Origin: Strigamia acuminata
Lineage: Eukaryota > Arthropoda > Chilopoda > Geophilomorpha > Linotaeniidae
NCBI GenBank assembly: GCA_949358305.1
Contig: OX442314.1
Location: 62,443,369-62,507,368, forward strand
DNA: 64,000 nt
Direction of reading: 5' to 3'
The position numbers and the translations under genes are program-made. Numbering within the stretch: the stretch's first letter is position 1; every line of letters starts with the position of its first letter. This document shows positions 33,101 through 44,681 of the stretch, piece after piece. The notes under the pieces are model-generated. The model was not told the DNA's origin. It saw only the letters and a program-made list of their open reading frames with translations, and did not search any database.

Positions 33101-33498
33101 TCAAGATGAAGCTCCGGGACTCAGACTCGTGCCAGCGATGTGCCGCAACCGAAAACGCCAAACACGTGATCTGGGATTGTCCGTATGCGCAGCGGATTTG
33201 GCTCGATCTGGCCAGCCTTTTTGATGCCAAGGACCTCGTATACGACAACGTGACTTTTAAAATACCCCCGAACATCGACGCGACAAAAAGGAGATTTTGG
33301 AATTTCCTGAACGGTCTGGTGATTCATTATTTATGGAGAGCCAGATGCGAGATCCACCGAGGAAACAATTGGGATAAGTCTCAATTTTTTATTGTAATCT
33401 GGGCGGTTGCCAAAACAAACTTGGAAGCCGTACGAAAACGAAACGAGGACGCATGGATCGAGCTAATGAAGAGCGGGCGAGGAATCATCGACAATTAA
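30106..33498 (+). CDS. ORF2 protein: APE endonuclease, reverse transcriptase, CCHC (L1)
   Basis: The frame is open for 1130 codons. It encodes the enzyme that nicks U2 DNA and reverse-transcribes element RNA at the nick. APE motifs, by codon: YNVRSL Asn at 30178, FLQETH Glu at 30265, GGDLN Asp at 30574, SRLDYW Asp at 30736, SDHNPV Asp/His at 30808-30813. RT motifs: SPGIDG near 31489, LDQREAYDRV (31861-31890, catalytic Asp 31864), RQGCPLS (32038-32058), FVDD (32164-32175). A C-terminal CX2CX7HX4C spans 33130-33180. No in-frame ATG precedes the essential Asn; the first ATG (30229) would cut off that motif. The true start is therefore unresolved (non-AUG start, reinitiation or stop readthrough), and 30106 is simply the first codon after the TAA. 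No frameshift or missing catalytic residue is seen. Confidence 0.93.
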   Translation, partial: TFCDTRTVRTNPKTEEFVFKAVTYNVRSLQGNTRQIELLNWMRTNPVDIVFLQETHVTDELQVRSIEQNTPGFKWHWCCNVDGSGGLGIGFKESKFTKSSVQHECNNRIMVWDCVCGDTALRLINAYAPVDITKIEDFYDKLTVCTDTNRNVIIGGDLNTDFESTSRRHAKSKKRLEKLMNDKNLIDAWLADGGKGVQHSFKWQTTTSRLDYWLMENNGRLQIKDCAIDDDSFSDHNPVFCALGVISRKKIKSFWKLNTDLLDDQRFCERFAQKWEDWIDKLPLEPRSWETIKRRIKRFCTTASITAFKKAKENREKLIWMRDILKRSNQDSFKSDIEEISRRLKELNVTTQRGNAIFAVIEERDFLDSVGDDAKRKKEAANSKRDIGNVSVNGTVISDEAAIRTAFIDFYNEKFGRVDVNKATWTKFHGKSDSGDVYSNLDDAFTVKEITDTIGSLSNNRSPGIDGIPAEFYKKFRGLIAPYLCALWNTSTTLTNSQRSGVITLIPKIENPRVCNDWRPISLLCTDYKIYTKVLNSRLRSLIQEKIECGQFGGVKGKRISDAQILLASTWNRGILTNSSLALLALDQREAYDRVHWEYLWKSCKAIGFTDQFLERIKQCYRDITSKININGTLTENIEVSRGVRQGCPLSMTLYTVYIDTLQKRIQNDEKITGVRLQGTEIKSTAFVDDLTLTITDPNSLEAIRNVFGEFRDATGSDLNLAKSKGLTIGPAWTEDHKRMFPINWNETSVKILGIEFGYNMKRVGKRAWRLLAIELTATLNEWRDRNMSFVQKVSFIKQYVLCKVKFLASVHLPSQKWMKEMQSKLVRFVWGGKVNRLPFAGTYLCARKEEGGIGLPQIKTLIMAYVTELAVRKVKMENRTENWSVYVTLYLGYHWRKLDPEMASIRFVHSETRDTWFDFIYKTSTTHLTEFPDEWRELDGNGWYWWFYAKTNIADRNIRDYSRGTNWNLLWRNLWSANMQNTVWKICQNGVLCRDRLFKMKLRDSDSCQRCAATENAKHVIWDCPYAQRIWLDLASLFDAKDLVYDNVTFKIPPNIDATKRRFWNFLNGLVIHYLWRARCEIHRGNNWDKSQFFIVIWAVAKTNLEAVRKRNEDAWIELMKSGRGIIDN

Positions 33499-33722
33499 CT
33501 CTTAATTGTTTGCCTTATTTATTACGAAAACTGTACATATTTTTCTACTGATTGTTATTTTATTATTGAAATTGAAAAAAAAAAAAACTAGGTGTGCACT
33601 TGTACTCCTTTTTTTTTTTAGCTTTTGGAAACGGAAATAAACAAACCCTATTACGGGCTCTAAGCTAAGCTGATAAGAACAGATACTACACTTTGATCTT
33701 AGCCAAAAGGCCGAGAAGCGAT

Positions 33723-35281
33723 ACCTATCTAGCTGTCTCCAACTCAGCCAGTCTACAAGCTAGCGCAAGTCGCAACGGTGTGTCATCCTTCTCAGCTAAT
33801 TGTCATTTCACAATCATCATCACATTTCAAACTCTATCAGCTAAACTTCCTACTTGTTCATATTCTTCATGTCTTTTTTGAGGCTAATTTTATTCAACTT
33901 GACTTGAATCTTTGTTGGTTTGTCTCATTTGGAGAAAAAAGGAACTTATGGCGCAATGTCATCAAACCGGAGCACCACCTGGCGGATCCCGAGTGCTTTA
34001 ATGGATGCCAAAATGTTCGTTCGGCCCGATGCGTTTGTATCATGATTTCGGCATTAGAAAGAGGTCGAGAAATTCTGCAACCAGGCTCATTCGATTGGAA
34101 ATTGCATTCCACACAAGCCTGTATGTTTTTCTACTTGATTTCATCGAGGAAAGATTCCGTTTCGGGCGATCGAAGCCGGCGACCGCATGGCAAATTTCGT
34201 GCTGGCAAATTTAATTTCAATTCGACCCTAAAAACAAAAAAAAATGAAAAATGAACGGTTTAAAATATTTAAAAAATGTTTCCTGTGCAGAATTTGCCTC
34301 TCTTTCTAATGGTGCCAATAACTTTTTGATCTGTGCTACAGTTTTTTTTTTTTTTTTTTATTTTTCAAAAAACGATAACTGTCATTTGCCAAAGAAGGAA
34401 TGAAATAAATCAACAAAATTTGTGAGAAATTGTGGGAAATTGTTGTTTAATGTTTCAAAAATTTGTCTACCTTAATAATTAGCATTGTCTAAAATGGATG
34501 AGTGTACACATTGCCCCATAACTGGTCTGGTCTGGTCTAAATATGACCCACGCTGCATTCCTATATCAAAATTGCAATTATTTATCAGATAATTAAATAA
34601 ATTAATAAAAATTCATCACAATTCACTGAGAAATTCATCAAAAGCCATCTAAATCCATCTAAATCCATCAAAAGCCATCGAAATCCATCGAAATCCATCG
34701 AAATCTATCTAAATCCATCTAAATCCATCAAAAGCCATCGAAATTCACCAAGAAATCATCAAAATTCACGAGAATTTCAACAAATTTCAAGAAAATTCCG
34801 ACACCTACCATCAAAAGTTGATGAAAATCCATCTAATCCCATCAAATGCCATCGAAATTCACCAAGAAATCTTCAAAATTCACGAAAATTGATCAAAATT
34901 TCAAGGAAATTCACGAAAATTGATCAAAATTTCAAGGAAATTCTGACACACCATCAAAAGTTGATGAAAATTTGGACAAAAATTTCATCAAAATCAATTT
35001 TAGAAATAGCATAGAGCCAGCCACATTTCAATTCAATTCATACAAACAGAATTAAACAAAACAAAATAGCTGGAGCTGCTCACCTGACCAGCTCAGCTCA
35101 GCTCAGCTCACGGAATGGCACAGTCCTGCCAGCTCACTCCACCTTGTATAACCACATGCATATATATACCCAGTACATACTACATGTAGACCAATACCCT
35201 AGTGTTATATAATAGCCTTTTTGTACCTCATTTCTAATTTTGTATTATTATTATTATTATTATATGATTCTCCCGAAGGAG
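33723..35281. other. U2 intergenic spacer (1559 bp)
   Basis: Standard form. No gene is seen. Confidence 0.8.
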
Positions 35282-35428
35282 TGGGCCGATCCTGGAGTTA
35301 CTGCTATACCAGGCCAACCCGTGGCAGGGGTGGAGCAAGCTCCGAGCACCTCACCGCATTCCAAAAATCAGTTTAATATTCTGGGTCCTCAATGAGGACC
35401 GTATCAGATATTAAGCTGATAAGAACAG

Positions 35429-37465
35429 CCGCCAGGGAAGGTTGCATGCCAAGTGGCTCCTACCGTCGATCCCGTTTTTGAGACCTTTATGCACGATTTT
35501 TGGATTTTCCTGCAGTAAATACAGCGTATACATGTGCATTCGACCTTTGCACGTGGTTTTTGGCAAGTTTTCCGTAAGTTTTTGGCAGTTTTTTGACTTT
35601 TTTGCGATCGCCGAAACACGTGGCGACGATCGCCGATCTTCCGTCTTCGATTCCGAGATTTCTAACGGTCCGTTTGCTGTGTTCTTTACACGAAACTGAC
35701 CGCCAGCACCTCCTCTACAAGTGGGTATTGGTTTCGGAACCGGGAGAAGTCTTTTTTCGCCGTTTTCGCGACTTTTTGTGACCGCCGAAACACGTGGCGA
35801 CGATCGCCGAATTCCCGTTATCGGTTTTTCGGCAACTACAGGCCGTAGATAGGTCGAATTGGTGTGTTCTTGGCACCAAATTGTGCGCCAGAACCTCCTC
35901 TGTCGATCTCTATTGGTTTCCGGTTCAACCGGAATCGTTTTTCGGTCGAATTTTTCGTTTTTCGTCCGATTCGCGATCGGCGAATACACGCGGTATTGAT
36001 ATACGTCGCCCAGACGTTTTTCTTTCGTGCCGATGGATAGAATTATCGATTGCAGACTTGATGCTGGCTTAACACCCATACATCTACTAGAAGCTCTTCT
36101 TAAAAAGCTAGGAAGACACACGGAAGATGGAGAACCCACGATCAAAGGGATTCAATGTGTCGGTGGTTTAAAATTCGAAGCTTTGCTGACCAGTCAGGAA
36201 CTGGTCGACCAACTAGCTGATTCCAGCGGTGCTACGGTCGACGGTTTGCGAATTTTGTGGGCACCACGAATTCGTCGTGACAAACGTGTTATTATTAAAG
36301 GACTTTCGATGACGGTTCCACTGACCGAGGTGGATTACGAAATGCGCAAGTTGGGCAGTGTAACGTCCGTAGCGTACGAGAAGTTCGAAAACCATGAGTC
36401 GATTATCAATGGAAACATCATCGTGATGATTACCAGCGACAATTTGCCTAGCAAAATCGTAATTGGGGATTTTTCTGGCCACCTTATCTACAAGGGCATG
36501 GGCCCCTACTGCCCCAAGTGCGACACGACGAACCACTACGCATCGGTGTGCCCGAAAACGAAATGTTATAACTGTAATGAGTTTGGCCATGTAAGCAGAT
36601 TTTGCACGACCGATTGCAAAACTTGTAACAAACCGGGACACACGTCTGCCAACTGCCGTGTCCGTGTCCGTGCTGCGAAGTCGAAAAACGCAGCGCAAGA
36701 AATTCGAAAACCGAGCGATCCGAAGAATATTACGTGCTATAACTGCAAAAAACGGGGCCATATCAGCAGCGATTGCAAGGAAAACTGCGGGATCTGCAAG
36801 AAGCCGGGCCATATTTCGAGAGACTGCTCGATTCGACACGAAAAAATGGCCAAGAAAACCAAAGCGCCCACAGAAAAGCGACGACGAGATGAAACGAAAC
36901 AGATTGACGAAACGAAACCGGTCGACGAAACGAAACCGGTCGACGTAACGACTGTCATGGAACAAATCGCCCCTGTTGCCACTGCTGCTTCCGTCTCAAA
37001 AACTATCGTCCCGGACAGGTACAGCGACTTGACCGTGGAGGATTACGAAGCATATTGCGCGGAGCAAAATAGATTATGTTTTGGCGATACGGACAGCGAG
37101 GACAGCGAGGGGGAGAACGAAATGGACTTTGAAGAGCAGACGAAACGAACCAGGGACGACAGCGATGATGATTTCACGGTTGTGAAAAACAAGAAATCGC
37201 GGATAAAGGAACGACGATCCTGATCCTGCCGCAAGAAAAACTTGACAAAAATACGGTTTTGTTCTTAATTGACAATTGATTAACTTTTATTGTTCGTTTA
37301 CTTATTTATTATAATGTATTATTATTATCGTAACTCTTGTATAATATGCATCTATACGTGATGGGTGCTCGATTATTGTGAATTTTTAATTATGTAACCA
37401 ATTGGTGTGCACTTGTACTCCTTTTTTAGTCGGATAGAAATAAAATGGCCCTAAGGGTATTAAGC
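35429..37465 (+). mobile_element. Short ORF1-only U2-specific element, copy F
   Basis: Length 2037 bp. Target duplications are at 35412-35428 and 37466-37482. It pairs the B-type 5' UTR throughout (cgtttttgag, gatcgccg, acaggccg) with the C-type 396-codon ORF1, another mosaic combination. Confidence 0.9.
36033..37223 (+). CDS. ORF1 protein (CCHC zinc-knuckle), short element F
   Basis: 396 codons, same protein type as C and E. Five knuckles are intact. Confidence 0.9.
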   Translation: MDRIIDCRLDAGLTPIHLLEALLKKLGRHTEDGEPTIKGIQCVGGLKFEALLTSQELVDQLADSSGATVDGLRILWAPRIRRDKRVIIKGLSMTVPLTEVDYEMRKLGSVTSVAYEKFENHESIINGNIIVMITSDNLPSKIVIGDFSGHLIYKGMGPYCPKCDTTNHYASVCPKTKCYNCNEFGHVSRFCTTDCKTCNKPGHTSANCRVRVRAAKSKNAAQEIRKPSDPKNITCYNCKKRGHISSDCKENCGICKKPGHISRDCSIRHEKMAKKTKAPTEKRRRDETKQIDETKPVDETKPVDVTTVMEQIAPVATAASVSKTIVPDRYSDLTVEDYEAYCAEQNRLCFGDTDSEDSEGENEMDFEEQTKRTRDDSDDDFTVVKNKKSRIKERRS

Positions 37466-37522
37466 TAAGCTGATAAGAACAGATACTACACTTTGATCTT
37501 AGCCAAAAGGCCGAGAAGCGAT

Positions 37523-39081
37523 ACCTATCTAGCTGTCTCCAACTCAGCCAGTCTACAAGCTAGCGCAAGTCGCAACGGTGTGTCATCCTTCTCAGCTAAT
37601 TGTCATTTCACAATCATCATCACATTTCAAACTCTATCAGCTAAACTTCCTACTTGTTCATATTCTTCATGTCTTTTTTGAGGCTAATTTTATTCAACTT
37701 GACTTGAATCTTTGTTGGTTTGTCTCATTTGGAGAAAAAAGGAACTTATGGCGCAATGTCATCAAACCGGAGCACCACCTGGCGGATCCCGAGTGCTTTA
37801 ATGGATGCCAAAATGTTCGTTCGGCCCGATGCGTTTGTATCATGATTTCGGCATTAGAAAGAGGTCGAGAAATTCTGCAACCAGGCTCATTCGATTGGAA
37901 ATTGCATTCCACACAAGCCTGTATGTTTTTCTACTTGATTTCATCGAGGAAAGATTCCGTTTCGGGCGATCGAAGCCGGCGACCGCATGGCAAATTTCGT
38001 GCTGGCAAATTTAATTTCAATTCGACCCTAAAAACAAAAAAAAATGAAAAATGAACGGTTTAAAATATTTAAAAAATGTTTCCTGTGCAGAATTTGCCTC
38101 TCTTTCTAATGGTGCCAATAACTTTTTGATCTGTGCTACAGTTTTTTTTTTTTTTTTTTATTTTTCAAAAAACGATAACTGTCATTTGCCAAAGAAGGAA
38201 TGAAATAAATCAACAAAATTTGTGAGAAATTGTGGGAAATTGTTGTTTAATGTTTCAAAAATTTGTCTACCTTAATAATTAGCATTGTCTAAAATGGATG
38301 AGTGTACACATTGCCCCATAACTGGTCTGGTCTGGTCTAAATATGACCCACGCTGCATTCCTATATCAAAATTGCAATTATTTATCAGATAATTAAATAA
38401 ATTAATAAAAATTCATCACAATTCACTGAGAAATTCATCAAAAGCCATCTAAATCCATCTAAATCCATCAAAAGCCATCGAAATCCATCGAAATCCATCG
38501 AAATCTATCTAAATCCATCTAAATCCATCAAAAGCCATCGAAATTCACCAAGAAATCATCAAAATTCACGAGAATTTCAACAAATTTCAAGAAAATTCCG
38601 ACACCTACCATCAAAAGTTGATGAAAATCCATCTAATCCCATCAAATGCCATCGAAATTCACCAAGAAATCTTCAAAATTCACGAAAATTGATCAAAATT
38701 TCAAGGAAATTCACGAAAATTGATCAAAATTTCAAGGAAATTCTGACACACCATCAAAAGTTGATGAAAATTTGGACAAAAATTTCATCAAAATCAATTT
38801 TAGAAATAGCATAGAGCCAGCCACATTTCAATTCAATTCATACAAACAGAATTAAACAAAACAAAATAGCTGGAGCTGCTCACCTGACCAGCTCAGCTCA
38901 GCTCAGCTCACGGAATGGCACAGTCCTGCCAGCTCACTCCACCTTGTATAACCACATGCATATATATACCCAGTACATACTACATGTAGACCAATACCCT
39001 AGTGTTATATAATAGCCTTTTTGTACCTCATTTCTAATTTTGTATTATTATTATTATTATTATATGATTCTCCCGAAGGAG
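37523..39081. other. U2 intergenic spacer (1559 bp)
   Basis: Standard form. No gene is seen. Confidence 0.8.
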
Positions 39082-39218
39082 TGGGCCGATCCTGGAGTTA
39101 CTGCTATACCAGGCCAACCCGTGGCAGGGGTGGAGCAAGCTCCGAGCACCTCACCGCATTCCAAAAATCAGTTTAATATTCTGGGTCCTCAATGAGGACC
39201 GTATCAGATATTAAGCTG

Positions 39219-39358
39219 GCGATACGGACAGCGAGGACAGCGAGGGGGAGAACGAAATGGACTTTGAAGAGCAGACGAAACGAACCAGGGACGACAGCGA
39301 TGATGATTTCACGGTTGTGAAAAACAAGAAATCGCGGATAAAGGAACGACGATCCTGA
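39219..39358 (+). pseudogene. ORF1 C-terminal remnant in truncated element
   Basis: This encodes only the acidic/basic tail of short-element ORF1 (from DTDSEDSEGENE to the stop TGA at 39356-39358). There is no start codon, RRM-like region or zinc knuckle, so it is not functional. Confidence 0.85.
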
Positions 39359-39600
39359 TCCTGCCGCAAGAAAAACTTGACAAAAATACGGTTTTGTTCT
39401 TAATTGACAATTGATTAACTTTTATTGTTCGTTTACTTATTTATTATAATGTATTATTATTATCGTAACTCTTGTATAATATGCATCTATACGTGATGGG
39501 TGCTCGATTATTGTGAATTTTTAATTATGTAACCAATTGGTGTGCACTTGTACTCCTTTTTTAGTCGAATAGAAATAAAATGGCCCTAAGGGTATTAAGC
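39219..39600 (+). mobile_element. 5'-truncated short element (382 bp)
   Basis: This is the 3' end of a short element: the last 46 codons of ORF1 plus the whole 3' UTR. The right side has the full 17-bp target (39601-39617) and the left only taagctg (39212-39218). The 5' junction shows a 2-bp overlap (TG) between target and element, typical of abortive reverse transcription joined by microhomology. The 3' UTR marker gtcgaatag is shared only with copy A. Confidence 0.9.
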
Positions 39601-39657
39601 TAAGCTGATAAGAACAGATACTACACTTTGATCTTAGCCAAAAGGCCGAGAAGCGAT

Positions 39658-41216
39658 ACCTATCTAGCTGTCTCCAACTCAGCCAGTCTACAAGCTAGCG
39701 CAAGTCGCAACGGTGTGTCATCCTTCTCAGCTAATTGTCATTTCACAATCATCATCACATTTCAAACTCTATCAGCTAAACTTCCTACTTGTTCATATTC
39801 TTCATGTCTTTTTTGAGGCTAATTTTATTCAACTTGACTTGAATCTTTGTTGGTTTGTCTCATTTGGAGAAAAAAGGAACTTATGGCGCAATGTCATCAA
39901 ACCGGAGCACCACCTGGCGGATCCCGAGTGCTTTAATGGATGCCAAAATGTTCGTTCGGCCCGATGCGTTTGTATCATGATTTCGGCATTAGAAAGAGGT
40001 CGAGAAATTCTGCAACCAGGCTCATTCGATTGGAAATTGCATTCCACACAAGCCTGTATGTTTTTCTACTTGATTTCATCGAGGAAAGATTCCGTTTCGG
40101 GCGATCGAAGCCGGCGACCGCATGGCAAATTTCGTGCTGGCAAATTTAATTTCAATTCGACCCTAAAAACAAAAAAAAATGAAAAATGAACGGTTTAAAA
40201 TATTTAAAAAATGTTTCCTGTGCAGAATTTGCCTCTCTTTCTAATGGTGCCAATAACTTTTTGATCTGTGCTACAGTTTTTTTTTTTTTTTTTTATTTTT
40301 CAAAAAACGATAACTGTCATTTGCCAAAGAAGGAATGAAATAAATCAACAAAATTTGTGAGAAATTGTGGGAAATTGTTGTTTAATGTTTCAAAAATTTG
40401 TCTACCTTAATAATTAGCATTGTCTAAAATGGATGAGTGTACACATTGCCCCATAACTGGTCTGGTCTGGTCTAAATATGACCCACGCTGCATTCCTATA
40501 TCAAAATTGCAATTATTTATCAGATAATTAAATAAATTAATAAAAATTCATCACAATTCACTGAGAAATTCATCAAAAGCCATCTAAATCCATCTAAATC
40601 CATCAAAAGCCATCGAAATCCATCGAAATCCATCGAAATCTATCTAAATCCATCTAAATCCATCAAAAGCCATCGAAATTCACCAAGAAATCATCAAAAT
40701 TCACGAGAATTTCAACAAATTTCAAGAAAATTCCGACACCTACCATCAAAAGTTGATGAAAATCCATCTAATCCCATCAAATGCCATCGAAATTCACCAA
40801 GAAATCTTCAAAATTCACGAAAATTGATCAAAATTTCAAGGAAATTCACGAAAATTGATCAAAATTTCAAGGAAATTCTGACACACCATCAAAAGTTGAT
40901 GAAAATTTGGACAAAAATTTCATCAAAATCAATTTTAGAAATAGCATAGAGCCAGCCACATTTCAATTCAATTCATACAAACAGAATTAAACAAAACAAA
41001 ATAGCTGGAGCTGCTCACCTGACCAGCTCAGCTCAGCTCAGCTCACGGAATGGCACAGTCCTGCCAGCTCACTCCACCTTGTATAACCACATGCATATAT
41101 ATACCCAGTACATACTACATGTAGACCAATACCCTAGTGTTATATAATAGCCTTTTTGTACCTCATTTCTAATTTTGTATTATTATTATTATTATTATAT
41201 GATTCTCCCGAAGGAG
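39658..41216. other. U2 intergenic spacer (1559 bp)
   Basis: Standard form. No gene is seen. Confidence 0.8.
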
Positions 41217-41403
41217 TGGGCCGATCCTGGAGTTACTGCTATACCAGGCCAACCCGTGGCAGGGGTGGAGCAAGCTCCGAGCACCTCACCGCATTCCAAA
41301 AATCAGTTTAATATTCTGGGTCCTCAATGAGGACCGTATCAGATATTAAGCTGATAAGAACAGATACTACACTTTGATCTTAGCCAAAAGGCCGAGAAGC
41401 GAT
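41217..41403 (-). ncRNA. U2 snRNA gene, intact (copy 14)
   Basis: Full U2, identical by eye to the other intact copies. It is the only intact gene between 23010 and 53701. Confidence 0.95.
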
Positions 41404-42962
41404 ACCTATCTAGCTGTCTCCAACTCAGCCAGTCTACAAGCTAGCGCAAGTCGCAACGGTGTGTCATCCTTCTCAGCTAATTGTCATTTCACAATCATCA
41501 TCACATTTCAAACTCTATCAGCTAAACTTCCTACTTGTTCATATTCTTCATGTCTTTTTTGAGGCTAATTTTATTCAACTTGACTTGAATCTTTGTTGGT
41601 TTGTCTCATTTGGAGAAAAAAGGAACTTATGGCGCAATGTCATCAAACCGGAGCACCACCTGGCGGATCCCGAGTGCTTTAATGGATGCCAAAATGTTCG
41701 TTCGGCCCGATGCGTTTGTATCATGATTTCGGCATTAGAAAGAGGTCGAGAAATTCTGCAACCAGGCTCATTCGATTGGAAATTGCATTCCACACAAGCC
41801 TGTATGTTTTTCTACTTGATTTCATCGAGGAAAGATTCCGTTTCGGGCGATCGAAGCCGGCGACCGCATGGCAAATTTCGTGCTGGCAAATTTAATTTCA
41901 ATTCGACCCTAAAAACAAAAAAAAATGAAAAATGAACGGTTTAAAATATTTAAAAAATGTTTCCTGTGCAGAATTTGCCTCTCTTTCTAATGGTGCCAAT
42001 AACTTTTTGATCTGTGCTACAGTTTTTTTTTTTTTTTTTTATTTTTCAAAAAACGATAACTGTCATTTGCCAAAGAAGGAATGAAATAAATCAACAAAAT
42101 TTGTGAGAAATTGTGGGAAATTGTTGTTTAATGTTTCAAAAATTTGTCTACCTTAATAATTAGCATTGTCTAAAATGGATGAGTGTACACATTGCCCCAT
42201 AACTGGTCTGGTCTGGTCTAAATATGACCCACGCTGCATTCCTATATCAAAATTGCAATTATTTATCAGATAATTAAATAAATTAATAAAAATTCATCAC
42301 AATTCACTGAGAAATTCATCAAAAGCCATCTAAATCCATCTAAATCCATCAAAAGCCATCGAAATCCATCGAAATCCATCGAAATCTATCTAAATCCATC
42401 TAAATCCATCAAAAGCCATCGAAATTCACCAAGAAATCATCAAAATTCACGAGAATTTCAACAAATTTCAAGAAAATTCCGACACCTACCATCAAAAGTT
42501 GATGAAAATCCATCTAATCCCATCAAATGCCATCGAAATTCACCAAGAAATCTTCAAAATTCACGAAAATTGATCAAAATTTCAAGGAAATTCACGAAAA
42601 TTGATCAAAATTTCAAGGAAATTCTGACACACCATCAAAAGTTGATGAAAATTTGGACAAAAATTTCATCAAAATCAATTTTAGAAATAGCATAGAGCCA
42701 GCCACATTTCAATTCAATTCATACAAACAGAATTAAACAAAACAAAATAGCTGGAGCTGCTCACCTGACCAGCTCAGCTCAGCTCAGCTCACGGAATGGC
42801 ACAGTCCTGCCAGCTCACTCCACCTTGTATAACCACATGCATATATATACCCAGTACATACTACATGTAGACCAATACCCTAGTGTTATATAATAGCCTT
42901 TTTGTACCTCATTTCTAATTTTGTATTATTATTATTATTATTATATGATTCTCCCGAAGGAG
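41404..42962. other. U2 intergenic spacer (1559 bp)
   Basis: Standard form. No gene is seen. Confidence 0.8.
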
Positions 42963-43529
42963 TGGGCCGATCCTGGAGTTACTGCTATACCAGGCCAACC
43001 CGTGGCAGGGGTGGAGCAAGCTCCGAGCACCTCACCGCATTCCAAAAATCAGTTTAATATTCTGGGTCCTCAATGAGGACCGTATCAGATATTAAGCTGA
43101 TAAGAACAGGACAGGTCACACGTGGTTGCTCCTGTGTTTTTCTTGTTTTTTTCAGAAATTCCGACTAAAATCTTGGGATTTTCTGCGGTGAAACTGTCGG
43201 TATATGTACCTTGTACCATCCCACGTCGTTTTCCGAATCAAAATCGCGTTATTTTTTGAAATTTTCGACTTTTTTCTCGATTTCCGAACACGTGGCGACG
43301 ATCGTCGCATTTTCGTTTTTGGTTTTTCGTCGTTTCCGGGCCAACGAACGGTCCATTTGTTGTGTTTTTGGCACCAAATTGTGCGCCAAGACTTCATCTA
43401 CAAGACTGTGTAGGTTTTGTGGACACTTGAAATCGTTTTCGGGCCGAAATTTCGACTTTTTCGTCCGTTCGCGATCGGCGCGATCTCGTACAATCGGCAG
43501 ACGTCGCCCTGACGTTTTCCTTCGAAGGC

Positions 43530-44681
43530 ATGGATATGCTGGTCGATTGTTGGATTGAAACGGGGCTAACACCCCTGAATCTTCTCGATGAATTATGGAA
43601 AAGACTGGGGAAAAACACGGAAAATGGAGACCCCACAGTTAAAACCATCCAACACGTGTTGGGTGGAAAATATGTGGCTTTTTTGCAAAACACCAGTCTG
43701 GTTGACCAACTGGCCGTTTTCAAGGGAGCCACCGTGGATGGACTAAAGATCACCTGGGACCCAAAGATTCGTCGAGAAAAACGGGTGATTATCAAGGGAA
43801 TGTCACCTCTTGTGCCACTTGAGAAGATCGAATCCGAAATGAACAAATTGGGCAACGTTTCGTCGGTGACATACGAGAGATTCTTCGGCCTGGAACAGGT
43901 CAACAACGGAAATATCATCGTGATGATTAACGGGGACAATTTGCCAAGTAAACTCGAGGTTGGGCCCTTCTCCGGCCACCTAATTTACAAGGGCATGGGG
44001 CCATACTGCCCCAAATGCGACGTAACGGACCATTACGCTTCGGTTTGCCCCAAAACGAAGTGCTACAACTGCAACGAATTCGGCCACGTCAGCAGATCTT
44101 GCACCGCTAAGTGCAAAACGTGTGACAAGGCGGGGCACACGTCCGCCAACTGTCGTATCCGGGCGGCGAACGCGAAGAAAACGACGAACGCAACGCAAGA
44201 AAAGAGAGGACGACCAAACGATCCAAACAAGCCGCCGAACTGTTACAACTGCGGGAAACGTGGCCACATCAGCAGCGATTGCACCGAAAATTGCAAGATC
44301 TGCAAAGAACCGGGACATGTCTCGAGAGACTGTCCAATTCGTAAGGAAAAAATCGCAAAGAAAACCGAGACAACCAGCGCACGTGTCGAAAACGAAAAAC
44401 GAGACGAAACGGAACCGATTAAGAAGAAAACTGCCGTGGAACAAATCGTTACTGTCACCACTACGGCACTCGATTCGAAACAGAACCAAGAATCCGAAAT
44501 GGACGTCGAGGAACAGTTGAAACGGTCGAGAGAAGAGACGGACAGCGACGACGACGGTTTCACCACGGTGACATACAAGCAAACGGGCGTACAAGATTTA
44601 TCGAAACCGAGACAGAAAAGCCACTCGAAGAAGAAGAGAGGAAACGATTCTGCTGCGATGGGGGAAGAAATTCCCAAGTAG
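43530..44681 (+). CDS. ORF1 protein (CCHC zinc-knuckle, gag-like), long element L2
   Basis: 383 codons. RRM-like region at about 84-135, five zinc knuckles at residues 160-173, 178-191, 195-208, 238-251 and 255-268, and a charged tail with DSDDDGFTTV. Compared with L1 it has the extra GL dipeptide, CYNC in knuckle 2 and DVEEQ in the tail. The TAG stop at 44679-44681 is followed immediately by the 25-nt hairpin. Confidence 0.92.
   Translation: MDMLVDCWIETGLTPLNLLDELWKRLGKNTENGDPTVKTIQHVLGGKYVAFLQNTSLVDQLAVFKGATVDGLKITWDPKIRREKRVIIKGMSPLVPLEKIESEMNKLGNVSSVTYERFFGLEQVNNGNIIVMINGDNLPSKLEVGPFSGHLIYKGMGPYCPKCDVTDHYASVCPKTKCYNCNEFGHVSRSCTAKCKTCDKAGHTSANCRIRAANAKKTTNATQEKRGRPNDPNKPPNCYNCGKRGHISSDCTENCKICKEPGHVSRDCPIRKEKIAKKTETTSARVENEKRDETEPIKKKTAVEQIVTVTTTALDSKQNQESEMDVEEQLKRSREETDSDDDGFTTVTYKQTGVQDLSKPRQKSHSKKKRGNDSAAMGEEIPK

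Larger units (their letters stand above)
28517..33665 (+). mobile_element. Full-length U2-specific non-LTR retrotransposon L1 (Keno-like, Tx1 clade)
   Basis: This 5149-bp, apparently full-length element has 17-bp target duplications (28500-28516 and 33666-33682). Its parts are a 419-bp 5' UTR, ORF1 (CCHC gag-like), ORF2 (APE endonuclease plus RT plus CCHC) and a 167-bp 3' UTR. The 3' UTR has an internal A-run, the block GGTGTGCACTTGTACTCC (33591-33608) shared with the short elements, and a 3' end ctctaagc without a poly(A) tail. The Keno-like, Tx1-clade assignment rests on the U2 target, the APE endonuclease and LDQREAYDRV in RT motif A. The other known U2-targeting group, Utopia, has a restriction-like endonuclease instead. 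Both frames are open, so it may be active. Confidence 0.92.
28370..33722 (-). pseudogene. U2 snRNA gene split by long element L1
   Basis: U2 nt 1-57 are at 33666-33722 and nt 41-187 at 28370-28516. The break point is identical to that made by the short elements. Confidence 0.93.
35282..37522 (-). pseudogene. U2 snRNA gene split by short element F
   Basis: U2 nt 1-57 are at 37466-37522 and nt 41-187 at 35282-35428. Confidence 0.93.
39082..39657 (-). pseudogene. U2 snRNA gene split by truncated element
   Basis: U2 nt 1-57 are at 39601-39657 and nt 51-187 at 39082-39218. Unlike the other disrupted copies, only 7 bp (taagctg) of the target is repeated on the left. Confidence 0.92.

Noticed and set aside
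30217-33498. ORF2 starting at the TTG at 30217
   Set aside because: This would exclude the essential YNVRSL endonuclease motif encoded upstream in the same open frame.
28517-33665. Utopia-type U2 element
   Set aside because: Utopia elements carry a restriction-like endonuclease. Here an N-terminal APE endonuclease is clear.
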